The notes: a model not told the origin generated them from the letters alone. 64,000 bases of DNA from Micromonospora noduli (GCF_003264365.1 NZ_PYAK01000011.1:62001-126000), one strand, 5' to 3'. Counted from the stretch's first letter, positions 17,183-25,881 are shown. Numbers and translations: made by a program.

Positions 17183-18037
17183 GTGCGAGCACTTTTGACG
17201 AAAGTTGAGCAGGACTCCCGGCTGGACCGCGCGGGTGACCGGTTGCAGAAGGTCGTCCTTGGGACGCTGCGTCCACGCCGGTTACGCGACCTGCTGCACG
17301 GGGTGACCCTCGGGCATCCGCTGCACCCGGCGATGGTGCAGGTGCCGGTCGGCGCATGGATCAGCGCCGCGGTGCTGGACCTCATGCCCGGGCAGCGCCG
17401 GCCCGCCACCGTGCTGGTCGGTCTGGGCACCGTCAGCGCACTGCCAGCGGCGGTCGCCGGTCTGAACGACTGGGCAGCACTCGCCCGAGACCAGCGCCGG
17501 GTCGGCCTGGTGCACGCCGCCGCCAACACCGTCGGCATGACGCTCTACGCCGGCTCGTTGGCCGCCCGGCTGTCCGGCCGCCACGGCATGGGTCGCGCCC
17601 TCGGCTTCCTCGGGCTCTCCACGGTGAGCCTTGGCGCGTACATCGGGGGTCACCTGGCGTACAAGCAGGGGGCGCAGGTCAACCAGAGCATCTCCGAGCT
17701 GCACCGGATGACCGATGGCTGGCACTCGCTGGCCGACATGGCCACGCTGCCGCAACGCACCCTGATCACCCGAGAGGTGGACGACGACATCTCGGTGATC
17801 CTCTACCGGCACGGTGACGAGGTGACCGTGATGTTGGAGCGCTGCCCGCACCAGAGCGGGCCGCTCGGCGAGGGTGAGGTGCAGGAGATCGACGGGCACG
17901 CCTGCGTGGTCTGCCCGTGGCACGGCAGCGCCTTCCGGCTCAACGGCGGTGAGGTCGTGCAGGGGCCGTCCGGCAACGACCAGCAGATCCTGCCCACCCG
18001 GATCCAGAACGGCGTGCTCCAGACCCGCCTGCCTTGA
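17183..18037 (+). CDS. DUF2231 membrane protein fused to a Rieske [2Fe-2S] domain
   Basis: A 284-residue protein. The N-terminal part carries a DUF2231-type module with about four hydrophobic segments (GHPLHPAMVQVPVGAW, then helices to about residue 160). The C-terminal part is a Rieske ferredoxin domain with cluster ligands RCPH and CPWH separated by about 20 residues. It probably passes electrons at the cytoplasmic membrane, but the partner is unknown and no oxygenase is adjacent. The frame stays open upstream to 17045, but that part runs through the family B palindrome. The GTG at 17183, with a weak GGAAG 10 nt before it, is therefore preferred. Confidence 0.85.
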   Translation: MRALLTKVEQDSRLDRAGDRLQKVVLGTLRPRRLRDLLHGVTLGHPLHPAMVQVPVGAWISAAVLDLMPGQRRPATVLVGLGTVSALPAAVAGLNDWAALARDQRRVGLVHAAANTVGMTLYAGSLAARLSGRHGMGRALGFLGLSTVSLGAYIGGHLAYKQGAQVNQSISELHRMTDGWHSLADMATLPQRTLITREVDDDISVILYRHGDEVTVMLERCPHQSGPLGEGEVQEIDGHACVVCPWHGSAFRLNGGEVVQGPSGNDQQILPTRIQNGVLQTRLP

Positions 18038-18175
18038 CCCGCCAGCCTTGACCCGCCTGCCTTGACCCGCCTGCCTTGACCCGCCTGCCGTGACCCGCCT
18101 GCCGTGACAGGCCTGCCCTGACCGGCCTGCCCCGACTGCCTGCCCTGACCGGCCCATCCTGACCGGCCTGCGGTG
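18021..18175 (+). repeat. Degenerate tandem repeat, about 14-bp unit
   Basis: About ten head-to-tail copies of CTTGACCCGCCTGC-like units begin at the last codons of the Rieske gene and drift to GACCGGCCTGCC. They are directly abutting, with no spacers. Confidence 0.75.
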
Positions 18176-18181
18176 CCTTCG

Positions 18182-18242
18182 GCGTCGCTGTTTGCCATCC
18201 CGCGTCGCTGTTTGCCATCCCGCGTCGCGCTGTGCCATCCCG
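18182..18242 (+). repeat. Three tandem copies of a 20-bp unit
   Basis: CGTCGCTGTTTGCCATCCCG is repeated twice exactly and once with small changes (CGTCGCGCTGTGCCATCCCG). Confidence 0.8.
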
Positions 18243-18286
18243 GCGCAGATGCTCCGCACCTCGGAGGCAGTACGTCCTCGACGCTC

Positions 18287-18320
18287 ATACCTGTGAGTCA
18301 TTTTTATGACTCACAGGTAT
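18287..18320. repeat. Perfect 15-bp palindrome with TTTT loop (ATGACTC family)
   Basis: ATACCTGTGAGTCAT (18287-18301) and ATGACTCACAGGTAT (18306-18320) flank TTTT. It sits between convergent genes and may act as a bidirectional terminator or be a mobile palindrome. It resembles the element at 60968. Confidence 0.8.
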
Positions 18321-18520
18321 ATCGCTCTCCGAGACATTGCCCCGGCCGCTCCCGTTAGGCGGCGTGACCAGACCGTCGCGGCCGCGAATCGGCGCGACCT
18401 GGAGGAACCGGTCCGGCATTCGATGGCCAGCCGAGTCGCCGGCCTGGCACCCGGCATGACCCTGCCTGAGTTTGCGGAGCCTCCGCAGGGCGGCGCAGAA
18501 AACAGGTCGTGCGGGCCCGC

Positions 18521-20110
18521 TCAGGTGCGTCGGTGTCGGCCGACCGGCGGACCGTCCGGTACGGAGTCGAGGCCGTGCCCGCCGTCGAACAGCCCGCCCT
18601 CACCACCAGCATCGGCCCAGCCGTCGTCACCACTCCAGCCCCCGGGGCCGGCGGTCGCCATTCCGCCGCCGGGGGGTGCCGTGCCGCCGGAGAGAGCCAT
18701 CCCGCTGCCCGGGAACGCCGTGCTGCCAGGGAAAGCCATTCCGCTTCCGGCGGGTGCCGCCACACTGCTTGTTGGTGCTGCCCCGCTACCGGTAGGTGCC
18801 GCCCCACTGCCGGTGGATGTCATTCCGCCGCTGCGAGGTGCGAAGTCGTTCCCGCCCGGCGCCCCGCCGCCGTGCGGTGTCGCCGGCGCTTCGATGGCCG
18901 CCGCCGCCCGGCTGGCAGCCCAGGCGGCACCGCTCCCGGCCGCCCCACCACTGCCCCGCCGGCCCGCGCCGCTGCTGCCTTGGCCCGCGCCGCTGCTTCG
19001 GCCTGCGCCGTCGCTGCTTCGGCCTGCGCCGTCGCTGCTTCGGCCTGCGCCGTCGCTGCTTCGGCCTGCGCCGCCGCTTCGGCCCGCGCCTCCGCTGCTT
19101 CGGCCCGCGCCGCCCCGGGATGTGCGGGAGGGCGCCGCCAGTCGGGGAGCCGCCCCGGCGGTGGCTGGACGGCGGCGCAGCCCCAGGACCGCGCCGATCT
19201 GGGCGCCGACGATGCTCGCCACCGCCAGTACGGCGGAGACCGCCAGCGGACGGTTCACCCCATCGGCGGCACCGGCCCGGGCTGCACCGACCGTCATCGC
19301 TGGTGGTTGGCCCGCTGACTCCGTACCACTGGGTGGTGCCGGGGCCACCCGCGGCGGTGCGGCGCGCTCGGGCGCCGGCCGGGGCGCGGGTGGCTTCGGC
19401 GCTGCGGGCCGGTCGACGAGCCGACCGGTGGCGTGCCGCCGGGCCCCTTGGTCGGCGGCCTCGGTGGGCAGTCGGAGCAGTTGGCCGGGGCGGATCTGGT
19501 CCGGGTCGTCGAGCTTGTTCAGCTTGGCGAGCTGTCGGTAGTCCCCGAACTCGTCCAGGTACCGCTCGGCCACCTCTCCGAGGTAGTCGCCCCGTGCCAC
19601 CCGGTACACCGGCGCGGCCGTGTCCGGTGTCGTCACGGCGCGGGTCGGCGCGGCCATGGTGGTGACGGCCGTTGCGCTCGGACTCGCGTACACCGGAGTT
19701 CCGTAGACCGCCGCGGCGCTGGCGGCGGCCGGGCTGGCCACCAGGATCAGCGCGACCGAGCCGACCAGCGCAGCGGCGGCCTTCTGCTGGCGGCCCATCC
19801 CGGGCAGTCTCGGCGCCGGCCGGCGCAGGGTCTGGGCACCCAACTCGACGAGGACGGAGAAGGCGAACGTGGCCCAGCCGAACCAACCGGCCACAGCCAA
19901 CGCCCGCAGGAAGAGCTGACCGTCGTCCCGGCTGGTCAGCGCGGTGCCGACCTCGCTGATCGTGGGGAGGTGATCGGGCAGAGGGTTACCGGCGAAGGCG
20001 AGCAGCGCGATCGGCGCGCCGACCAGCAGCACCAGGAGCACGGCCAGCGCGCCGATGCCGGTGAGGATCCGTCCGGTCCGCCGTACGACGGACCCACCCG
20101 ATACGGGCAT
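18521..20110 (-). CDS. LysM-domain membrane protein of the Tad locus
   Basis: A 529-residue protein at the distal end of the pilus operon. Two or three hydrophobic segments (about residues 12-38, 65-90 and 108-132) precede a single LysM domain (about 168-215, YRVARGDYLGEVAERYLDEF to RPGQLLRLP), a peptidoglycan-binding fold. After a Pro/Ala-rich stretch and another membrane segment (about 282-305), the C-terminal 200 residues are low complexity. They include GAGRSSD heptads and Gly/Ser/Ala-rich repeats. It may anchor or guide the pilus through the wall (inference from context). The ATG at 20110 is 15 nt downstream of the preceding gene. Confidence 0.8.
   Translation of the reverse strand: MPVSGGSVVRRTGRILTGIGALAVLLVLLVGAPIALLAFAGNPLPDHLPTISEVGTALTSRDDGQLFLRALAVAGWFGWATFAFSVLVELGAQTLRRPAPRLPGMGRQQKAAAALVGSVALILVASPAAASAAAVYGTPVYASPSATAVTTMAAPTRAVTTPDTAAPVYRVARGDYLGEVAERYLDEFGDYRQLAKLNKLDDPDQIRPGQLLRLPTEAADQGARRHATGRLVDRPAAPKPPAPRPAPERAAPPRVAPAPPSGTESAGQPPAMTVGAARAGAADGVNRPLAVSAVLAVASIVGAQIGAVLGLRRRPATAGAAPRLAAPSRTSRGGAGRSSGGAGRSGGAGRSSDGAGRSSDGAGRSSDGAGRSSGAGQGSSGAGRRGSGGAAGSGAAWAASRAAAAIEAPATPHGGGAPGGNDFAPRSGGMTSTGSGAAPTGSGAAPTSSVAAPAGSGMAFPGSTAFPGSGMALSGGTAPPGGGMATAGPGGWSGDDGWADAGGEGGLFDGGHGLDSVPDGPPVGRHRRT
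18991..19110 (-). repeat. 21-bp coding minisatellite inside the LysM gene
   Basis: About five copies of GCTGCTTCGGCCTGCGCCGTC, a multiple of three, encode the GAGRSSD heptads on the minus strand. Length variation would keep the frame. Confidence 0.8.
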
Positions 20111-20124
20111 GGCTGCCTTCCTTC

Positions 20125-20574
20125 CTACGGTGTTGCGGTGATGGCACGCGCGGTCGCCTCGCCGGTGACGGTGACCGTCTTCTCCTGGACGAACGGTCCG
20201 ACCATCGAGCGGTGGTAGGTGATGGAGACGGTCACCCGGATCAGGGTTTCCCCGTCGACCTCGGGGAAGTTCACGGTGTGGCTGGCGGTGTCCACGTCGT
20301 CCAGGTAGTTGGCGACCGCATCGCGCGCCTCCGGCTCATTGATCCGCTTCGGCCCGCCCTCGATGGCGGTGGCCCGGTCGATGGCCTGACCGCCGGCCCG
20401 GGCCGCCTCGGCGGCCAGGTTCTGGGCGCGTTGCAGGGTGCGGAGCTGCCCGGCGGCGTCGAAGGAGAGGCCGATGATGGCCAGTACGCCGACCATCGTC
20501 ACCGCGAGGAAGATGCTCACCCGGCCGTGCTCACCTGCCAGCGAGGGCCGGGCAGCCGACGTGGTGGCCGTCAT
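20125..20574 (-). CDS. TadE/TadG-like pilus-assembly protein
   Basis: A 149-residue protein with a class III-like signal: a charged stretch ends in EHG, then RVSIFLAV leads into a hydrophobic helix (about residues 20-40). The usual Glu at +5 after the Gly is replaced by Phe. The rest is a small extracytoplasmic domain ending in beta-rich sequence. Its ATG overlaps the stop of the TadE-like gene at 20571 by 4 nt, so the genes are translationally coupled. It is probably a minor pseudopilin of the Flp system. Confidence 0.8.
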   Translation of the reverse strand: MTATTSAARPSLAGEHGRVSIFLAVTMVGVLAIIGLSFDAAGQLRTLQRAQNLAAEAARAGGQAIDRATAIEGGPKRINEPEARDAVANYLDDVDTASHTVNFPEVDGETLIRVTVSITYHRSMVGPFVQEKTVTVTGEATARAITATP

Positions 20575-21038
20575 TGCCGACTCCGGTAACGGTCAAGTGG
20601 GGAGGTGAACTGCGCGGAGATCAGCCGTTCACTCTCCATCCCGGGCAGGATGTCGAGGGTGATGTCCTTGAAGGACACGCGGCAGCTGATCGTCACCGTC
20701 ACCGTGGCGTTCGTACCGACTGTGCTGCTGAAGGCTTTGTCGAAGCTCGACTCATTGCCGGGCGACTTGCCGGTGAATTCCGGGTCCAGGCCGTTGGCGC
20801 AGGCCAGGCCGTGCCAGTCCAGCTGTTTCTGGGCAGCCTCCCGCGCCTCTTCTTTGGCGACGTCGGAGTTCCGGGAGATCGAGGCGGCCCGGGCGGCGTC
20901 GTGCGCGGCCGCTTCGAGCGCCTCCGCGGCAACCGCGCTGCGCCCGACCACGCCGGCCAGCACCATCAGCGCGATGAAGGCGGGCGCGAGCACCGCCACC
21001 TCGATGGAGACCGAGCCCCGCTCGGCGGTACGGGTCAT
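20571..21038 (-). CDS. TadE-like pseudopilin
   Basis: A 155-residue minor pilin-like protein. ERG then SVSIEVAVLAPAF is a classic TadE start: prepilin-peptidase cleavage after Gly and Glu at mature position +5. A long helix rich in Ala follows (ALEAAAHDAARAAS). Two cysteines (in LACAN and ISCRV) could form a disulfide in the extracytoplasmic domain. The ATG at 21038 overlaps the previous gene's stop (21035) by 4 nt. Its processing would depend on the peptidase at 28624. Confidence 0.85.
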   Translation of the reverse strand: MTRTAERGSVSIEVAVLAPAFIALMVLAGVVGRSAVAAEALEAAAHDAARAASISRNSDVAKEEAREAAQKQLDWHGLACANGLDPEFTGKSPGNESSFDKAFSSTVGTNATVTVTISCRVSFKDITLDILPGMESERLISAQFTSPLDRYRSRQ

Positions 21039-21478
21039 GGCGGGGTCACCCTCTCCACCGTTCCGTGGGCAGTCTGCTGTATTGCGAAGTCCACGCCCGG
21101 CACCACGGACAGGGACCGGCCGCTCACCGTGCAGGTCACGTCGGTCGTGGTGGTCACGCAGGTCGGACCGGACCTGTCCCAGCCCACCAGCCAACCGCCG
21201 GAGGCCCTCAGGAAGCGGGAGGTGCTGTCCACCCCGGCGCCGTCGCTCGCCTGGTACGTCCGCTGCGCGTTCACGCCACTCTGCGCGGCGTTCAGGGCGG
21301 TGGATCGGGCGAGGAAGACGGCCGCGACCTGGATCGAGGCGAAGAGCAGTACCAGGATCAGGGGCATCATCACCGCCAGTTCCACCGGGTTGGCACCCCG
21401 CTCGCGGTCGCCGGCCGCGAGGTGGCGCCGGGCGGCGGTGACCGCCCGGTGCCGCCTCGGGAACGCCTGTCGACTCAT
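21035..21478 (-). CDS. TadE-like pseudopilin
   Basis: A 147-residue protein. A basic leader (RHLAAGDRERG) is followed by ANPVELAVMMPLILVLLF, with Glu at +5 after the cleavage Gly, as expected for TadE. The extracytoplasmic part has one Cys pair (GPTC and DVTC). It is the first of three consecutive TadE-type genes after the pilin, all linked by 4-nt overlaps. It lies 8 nt downstream of the pilin stop. Confidence 0.87.
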   Translation of the reverse strand: MSRQAFPRRHRAVTAARRHLAAGDRERGANPVELAVMMPLILVLLFASIQVAAVFLARSTALNAAQSGVNAQRTYQASDGAGVDSTSRFLRASGGWLVGWDRSGPTCVTTTTDVTCTVSGRSLSVVPGVDFAIQQTAHGTVERVTPP

Positions 21479-21486
21479 GCCGGCTA

Positions 21487-21687
21487 CTACGGCTTCGTGT
21501 AATCCGGGATGCCGGTCATCCAGTTGTTGGCCTTGATCAGGGCCGCAGCGGTGACGGCCATGGCGACGGCGACCAGGCCGGCGATGATCACCGCGGTGGG
21601 CACCGGGCTGTCGCCGCGCTCACTGTCACGGTGCAGTTCGGCCAGGCGCGTCGTCACCACGACGTGCAGATAGCTGAGGATGGACAT
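21487..21687 (-). CDS. flp: Flp-type pilin, major subunit candidate
   Basis: A 66-residue protein with the size and position of the Flp pilin. A 25-residue charged leader ends in RG, then DSPVPTAVIIAGLVAVAMAV forms the assembly helix. The usual Glu5-Tyr6 is missing: position +5 is Pro. The ATG at 21687 is chosen because AAGGAG lies 7 nt before it; the frame extends upstream to 21720 without a comparable site. It lies between TadC and the TadE genes. As the likely major subunit it should be more abundant than its neighbours. Confidence 0.8.
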   Translation of the reverse strand: MSILSYLHVVVTTRLAELHRDSERGDSPVPTAVIIAGLVAVAMAVTAAALIKANNWMTGIPDYTKP

Positions 21688-21712
21688 GGCGTTCTCCTTC
21701 AAGGGGGAGGGG

Positions 21713-22585
21713 TCAGACACGGGCGATGAACGGATAGAGGACGAACCCGAGCAGCACGAAGACGAGCAGCGCGCCCGGGATGTCGAGCTTGCTGGTCACC
21801 CCTTCGGCGCGGGCGAGGTTGTCGGTGCGGATCTGGTCGCGCAGCGAGTCGGCCCGGCTGCGCAGCGTCTCGTGCACCTGCGCGCCCTCGCTGCCGGAGG
21901 ACCGCATGATCGCGCCGACGTCGCCCAACTCCGGAATGCCGATCTTGTCGGCGAGGTCGCGCAGTTCGTCCCAGGGCGCGTGCATCTGCATCTGGGCGAT
22001 CCGCAGCGACTCCTGGAGCCGGTCGAACACCCAACCGTCGCAGACCGCCGCCGCCCGCTCCAGCGACTGCACCGGCCCGTGCGCCGCCGAGAGTTGCAAC
22101 GCCACCAGGTCGAGGTAGGTGCAGACGGCCTGGCGGAACTCGTCGCGGGCGGCGTTGGCCCTGGTCAGCACGGCGCGGTGCGCCATCAGGCCGGCCAGCA
22201 GCGCCAGGCCGAGGCTGCCCAGCACCGGCACGACCAGGGGAAACGGGATGCCGAGCACCCACAGCACCACCCCGAGCACTGTCGGCGTGGCCAACCCGAT
22301 CAGCGCGGAGAGCAGCACCGACAACGCGTACTGCTCGGAGGTCTGACCGATCAGGGCGAGCTGCATCTGCGGCGGCCGCAACCAGCGGGACATCCCGGTC
22401 AGCCAGTCAAGCCGCCGGGACGCGGCCGTGGCCACCTGGCCGGTGCCCGGCGGCTGATGCAGTCGGCGCAGCGCAGGCCCGAGCGCCGGTGTCGCCGGCA
22501 CCAACTCCCGGACGACCAGGAACACACCCAGACCGATCCCGGCGCCACCGCAGACCGCGAGGGCAAACTGCCAGTTCACGATCAT
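21713..22585 (-). CDS. tadC: TadC-like inner-membrane platform protein
   Basis: A 290-residue type II secretion F-domain protein. Membrane segments are seen at about residues 5-25, 90-135 (two) and 265-288, with the F domain (TYLDLVALQLSAAHGPVQSLERAA) between. With TadB it forms the membrane platform driven by the TadA ATPase. It is 55 nt downstream of tadB, and that gap contains a short repeat-like GC sequence. Start ATG at 22585. Confidence 0.9.
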   Translation of the reverse strand: MIVNWQFALAVCGGAGIGLGVFLVVRELVPATPALGPALRRLHQPPGTGQVATAASRRLDWLTGMSRWLRPPQMQLALIGQTSEQYALSVLLSALIGLATPTVLGVVLWVLGIPFPLVVPVLGSLGLALLAGLMAHRAVLTRANAARDEFRQAVCTYLDLVALQLSAAHGPVQSLERAAAVCDGWVFDRLQESLRIAQMQMHAPWDELRDLADKIGIPELGDVGAIMRSSGSEGAQVHETLRSRADSLRDQIRTDNLARAEGVTSKLDIPGALLVFVLLGFVLYPFIARV

Positions 22586-22640
22586 GGGAGCCGCCTTTCG
22601 TTCGCGACTGCGGGCCTCCGCCGCGCTGCGCTCCTCGCGC
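22586..22640. repeat. GC-rich direct-repeat spacer between tadB and tadC
   Basis: The gap carries GCGGGCCTCCGCCGCGCTGC followed by GCTCCTCGCGCTCACGC. This resembles a sequence I have often seen near gene ends in actinomycete genomes; that is recollection, not a search result. Confidence 0.35.
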
Positions 22641-23543
22641 TCACGCGATCACCTCGCTGGGGTTGGGCGCCGGCAGGAACCGGGCCGGCCGTTGCGGCTG
22701 GCTCATCGACCGAACCCAGGCCAGCAGGCCGATGAAGGCGGCACCGAGGGCGGCCATCACCAGCTGACCCACCGGTGTGCCGTACGGCCTGATGTACTCG
22801 GTGTTGATCAGCCCGTACGCCAGGGTCGCCAGCGTCATCCCGGTGAGGAAGCGGACCGCGAACCGGGGCTGGGTGCGCTTGGCCTCGATCTCCCGACGGG
22901 TCGCCACCTCCGCGGACGCAGCGCCGGCGATCGAACCGAGCACGTCACCCAGCCGCTCACCCCGGTCCGACAGGTGCAGGATCAGCGCCGCGACCACCTG
23001 GTCGCAGACCGGGTCGGCGATCTCGTCGGCGAACGCCAGCAGCGCGGAACGGGCCATCCAGCCGGCCTGGAGACGGGCCGCGAGCAGCCGTACCTCGTCC
23101 TCGACGCCGGGTGGCACGCTGCCGATCGTGCCGATGATCGCCTGTTGGAGGCCCTGCCCGGTGCCGGAGACGTCCTTGAGTCGGCGGGTCCACTCGCCGA
23201 CCGCCTCGATCCGGGCGATCGCCCGCTGTTCGGCCTTGCCCACCCCGAAGAGCCACGGGGTGCCGGGCACCGCCACCGCCACCAGCAGGCCCACCACCGG
23301 CAACCCGGTCAGCAGGAACGCCAACGCGCCGGCGGCCAGCGCGGCCACCAGCAGCGCCTGATAGGCCCGGTGCTCGGTCGGAGTGCTGCCCGGCCCGCGC
23401 CACAGTCGGCTCAGCCCCGGCCCGCTGCCCGGCCGCGGCCCGGGGGGTCGACGGGTGCCGACCAGCGCGACCACGGCCAGCAGCAGCCCGGCCACACAGG
23501 CGGCGCCGGAGACCACCGCGATCAGTTCCAGGCTGTCGAGCAT
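22641..23543 (-). CDS. tadB: TadB-like inner-membrane platform protein
   Basis: A 300-residue type II secretion F-domain protein. Helices are visible at about residues 5-27, 60-100 and near the C-terminus (about 230-275), and the F domain contains TRRLKDVSGTGQGLQQAIIG. The ATG at 23543 starts 5 nt after the tadA stop and gives a normal membrane N-terminus (MLDSLELIAVVSG). A longer frame to 23597 would overlap tadA and lacks a better site. Partner of TadC. Confidence 0.9.
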   Translation of the reverse strand: MLDSLELIAVVSGAACVAGLLLAVVALVGTRRPPGPRPGSGPGLSRLWRGPGSTPTEHRAYQALLVAALAAGALAFLLTGLPVVGLLVAVAVPGTPWLFGVGKAEQRAIARIEAVGEWTRRLKDVSGTGQGLQQAIIGTIGSVPPGVEDEVRLLAARLQAGWMARSALLAFADEIADPVCDQVVAALILHLSDRGERLGDVLGSIAGAASAEVATRREIEAKRTQPRFAVRFLTGMTLATLAYGLINTEYIRPYGTPVGQLVMAALGAAFIGLLAWVRSMSQPQRPARFLPAPNPSEVIA

Positions 23544-23547
23544 CAGA

Positions 23548-25089
23548 TCACCGCCGGGCCAGTCGGGTCTGCCGAGGCCGCCGCCAGGCACCGGCACCGG
23601 CCTCGACCCACCGGGTCAGCAGCCGCGCGTCGTAACCCACCCGCAGCAACTGGTCGCGGACCCGCTCCGGCAGGTGCCGGGGGACCGCACGACCGTCCGG
23701 GCCCGGCCCGAAGACAGTGGTGGTGGTGATCCGACCGGCCTCGCCGGCCCCGATCACCTCCTCCACATGCGAGACGAACCGGTGCTTCCGCCCGCCGATC
23801 GCCGTCTCGTCCTCGATGGTGACGTAGACGATCAGGTCGAGCGCGTTGCCGGCCATCCGACGAGCCTGGTCAACGGTCATCTCGCGGCCGTGCGCCAGGG
23901 CCAGCTCGACGATCCGTTCACCCACACCGGCCGCGGTACGGGCGTGGATGGTGCACATCGATCCCCGACTGGTGGTCATCGCCTGGAGCATCGGCACGAT
24001 CTCCCGGGACCGAACCTCGCCCACGATGATCCGCAGGACCCCCATCCGCAGCGACAGTGGGATCAGGTCGGCGATGGTCACCTCACCGGCTGGGCGGCCG
24101 TCGAAGCCACGCTCGCCGTGACCCTCCCGGGCTTCGAAGCTCATCACCGCCCGGTGCCGCTCCCGGCGGCGGGCCGGGAGCAGCTCCCGACTCTCCTCCA
24201 GCAGCACGTACGGCTCGTCGGGCGGGATCTCGTTCATCAGCGCCCTGATGACAGTGGTCTTTCCGGCGCCAGCCAACCCGGCGACCATGATGTTCAGACC
24301 GGCGCGCATCGCCGCGCGGAGGAAGTCGCGCAGCAGCGGATCGATCATCTCGTCCAGGTCACCTCGGGCGCCCGCGAGGTCGTCGAGGCTCACGTCCAGG
24401 GTGTTGTGCTTGCGGATCACCGCGTACGGGCGGTGGCTGACCAGGAACACCGCTGCCAGCCGGCTGCCGTCGGGCAGTTGCAGGTCGAGGGTGGGCTTCA
24501 CTGTCGAGAGGGACCGCTCGGTCGCGCCCGCCCGACGGGCCGCCGCCTGAAGGATCTCCACCAACTCGGCGTCGCTGTCGGCGATCGGCTCGGCCCAGTC
24601 CACCCCACCGCCGTGCCGGGTGATGCGTACCTGGTCGCAGCCGAGTATGTGCACCTCCTCGATGGTGTCGTCGACCAGCAGCGTCTGTAGCCGGCCGAGC
24701 CCGACCAGCTCGGCGGTCACCTGGTCGAGCAGCAGGCGTTCATCGCCGGCGGCCATCGGCGTGCCGGCCCGGCGCACCGAGTCCGCGTACGCGGCGACCA
24801 CAGTGACGGCGAGTCGGGCCCGCTCGGTGTCCTCCTCGTCGACTGTGAACTCCCGGCCGCGCTGCCAGAGGGTGAGACGTTCGGTGAGTTCCCGGCGCAG
24901 CTCCCGGACCACCTGGAAGTCCATCCGGGCCCGGGGCGGCGACTCCGGCGGCGGGCTGGCCGCGGGCGTCGACTGCGGCTGCGGCCCGGACTGGTGGTGC
25001 CGGCCGTTCGGCACGGCCAGGGGCGGCGCGGTGGAGGTCACGGCCGGTGGCTGCTGGCGCGGATCGGTGGAGACCGGCTCAAACCGCAT
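23548..25089 (-). CDS. tadA: TadA/CpaF secretion ATPase
   Basis: A 513-residue hexameric motor ATPase of the type II/IV secretion family that powers Flp pilus assembly. A Pro/Ser-rich N-terminus (1-55) precedes the N-terminal domain. The Walker A motif is GLAGAGKTT (about residues 272-280). An Asp-box acidic pair and the His-box MTTSRGSMCTIHARTA follow, and the Walker B region is RMGVLRIIVGEVR. It overlaps the TadZ-like gene by 11 nt, so translation is coupled. Confidence 0.95.
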   Translation of the reverse strand: MRFEPVSTDPRQQPPAVTSTAPPLAVPNGRHHQSGPQPQSTPAASPPPESPPRARMDFQVVRELRRELTERLTLWQRGREFTVDEEDTERARLAVTVVAAYADSVRRAGTPMAAGDERLLLDQVTAELVGLGRLQTLLVDDTIEEVHILGCDQVRITRHGGGVDWAEPIADSDAELVEILQAAARRAGATERSLSTVKPTLDLQLPDGSRLAAVFLVSHRPYAVIRKHNTLDVSLDDLAGARGDLDEMIDPLLRDFLRAAMRAGLNIMVAGLAGAGKTTVIRALMNEIPPDEPYVLLEESRELLPARRRERHRAVMSFEAREGHGERGFDGRPAGEVTIADLIPLSLRMGVLRIIVGEVRSREIVPMLQAMTTSRGSMCTIHARTAAGVGERIVELALAHGREMTVDQARRMAGNALDLIVYVTIEDETAIGGRKHRFVSHVEEVIGAGEAGRITTTTVFGPGPDGRAVPRHLPERVRDQLLRVGYDARLLTRWVEAGAGAWRRPRQTRLARR

Positions 25090-25879
25090 CCGGCACCCCC
25101 TGCTGCACGGGCCACGCCAACCGGGCCCGTCGCCGCTCCAGGAGCGCCCCGATCGGGACCTCCAGCGCGGCCGCCGCGCGCATCAGCGGCCGACCGGCCC
25201 GCACGGTCCCGCCCAGGGCGAGCACCCCGGCGGTACGCGGATCGTGCGGCAGCCGTGCGATGACCGGCAGTTTCAGGGCACGACTGATCTCGGCCCGCCC
25301 GTGCCCATCGCCGACCAGCAGCAGCCGCAGGGTGCCCGGGGGCACCCTGTGCTCGGCGAAGTCCCGTTCGATCGCGGTGACCACAGCGCGGGTGCCGGAG
25401 AGGTCCGGCAGGTTCGCCCGGGTCACCAACAGCACCACTGAGGCGGCCCGCAGCACCGGCCACGGAGGCCCGGTCACGTGCAGCCGACCACAGTCGACAA
25501 GGACGTCGTAGCCGGGGGTGCCGCGGTCGAGGGCGTCGAAGTAGTCGGCGAAGCGTTGCCAGAGCGGGGTGACGCTGCCGCTCTGGGCCGGGTCGACGAG
25601 GCCGGGCAGCAGCAGCCGTTCCCGGCGGGGGGCGTCCAGGTCGACCAACTGGGACCAGAACGCGGTCTCCAGGTTGCCGTCGCGCAACTCGCCGACGGCC
25701 AGCTCTCCGATGCCGCGCGGGCCGTCCAGCTGACCGCCGAGGTATCCGGCGAGGATCGAGCCGCCGGCCGGGTCACATTCGGCGACCACCAGCCGCCGGT
25801 GCCAGGCCAGCGCACAGGCCAGCGCCGAGGTGGTGACGCCGGGCGAACCCTTCGCGGACACCAGCGCGATGATCGCCAT
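25079..25879 (-). CDS. TadZ/CpaE-like ParA-family P-loop protein
   Basis: A 266-residue MinD/ParA-type protein that, in Tad systems, localises the pilus machinery at the membrane or pole. A deviant Walker A (SAKGSPGVTTSA, about residues 9-20) has Gly-Val in place of the usual Lys-Thr after GxG. ATP binding may therefore be weakened, as is known for some TadZ proteins. VVAECDPAGG corresponds to the A' motif. The start ATG at 25879 lies 2 nt before the stop of the SAF-domain gene. Confidence 0.85.
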   Translation of the reverse strand: MAIIALVSAKGSPGVTTSALACALAWHRRLVVAECDPAGGSILAGYLGGQLDGPRGIGELAVGELRDGNLETAFWSQLVDLDAPRRERLLLPGLVDPAQSGSVTPLWQRFADYFDALDRGTPGYDVLVDCGRLHVTGPPWPVLRAASVVLLVTRANLPDLSGTRAVVTAIERDFAEHRVPPGTLRLLLVGDGHGRAEISRALKLPVIARLPHDPRTAGVLALGGTVRAGRPLMRAAAALEVPIGALLERRRARLAWPVQQGVPDAV

Positions 25880-25881
25880 CC

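Larger units (their letters stand above)
18038..18520. other. Repeat-filled gap between convergent genes
   Basis: 483 nt between the Rieske protein and the LysM protein. It holds the 14-bp tandem array, three 20-bp units and the perfect palindrome at 18287, then about 200 nt with nothing recognisable. No supported gene was found on either strand. Confidence 0.65.

Noticed and set aside
18021-18242. Possible CRISPR array
   Set aside because: The units are directly abutting and drift in sequence; there are no uniform repeats separated by unique spacers and no cas genes.
18306-19541. A Pro/Ala-rich plus-strand open frame starting in the ATGACTC palindrome
   Set aside because: It is antisense to the LysM protein, whose LysM domain and position in the Tad operon are convincing.
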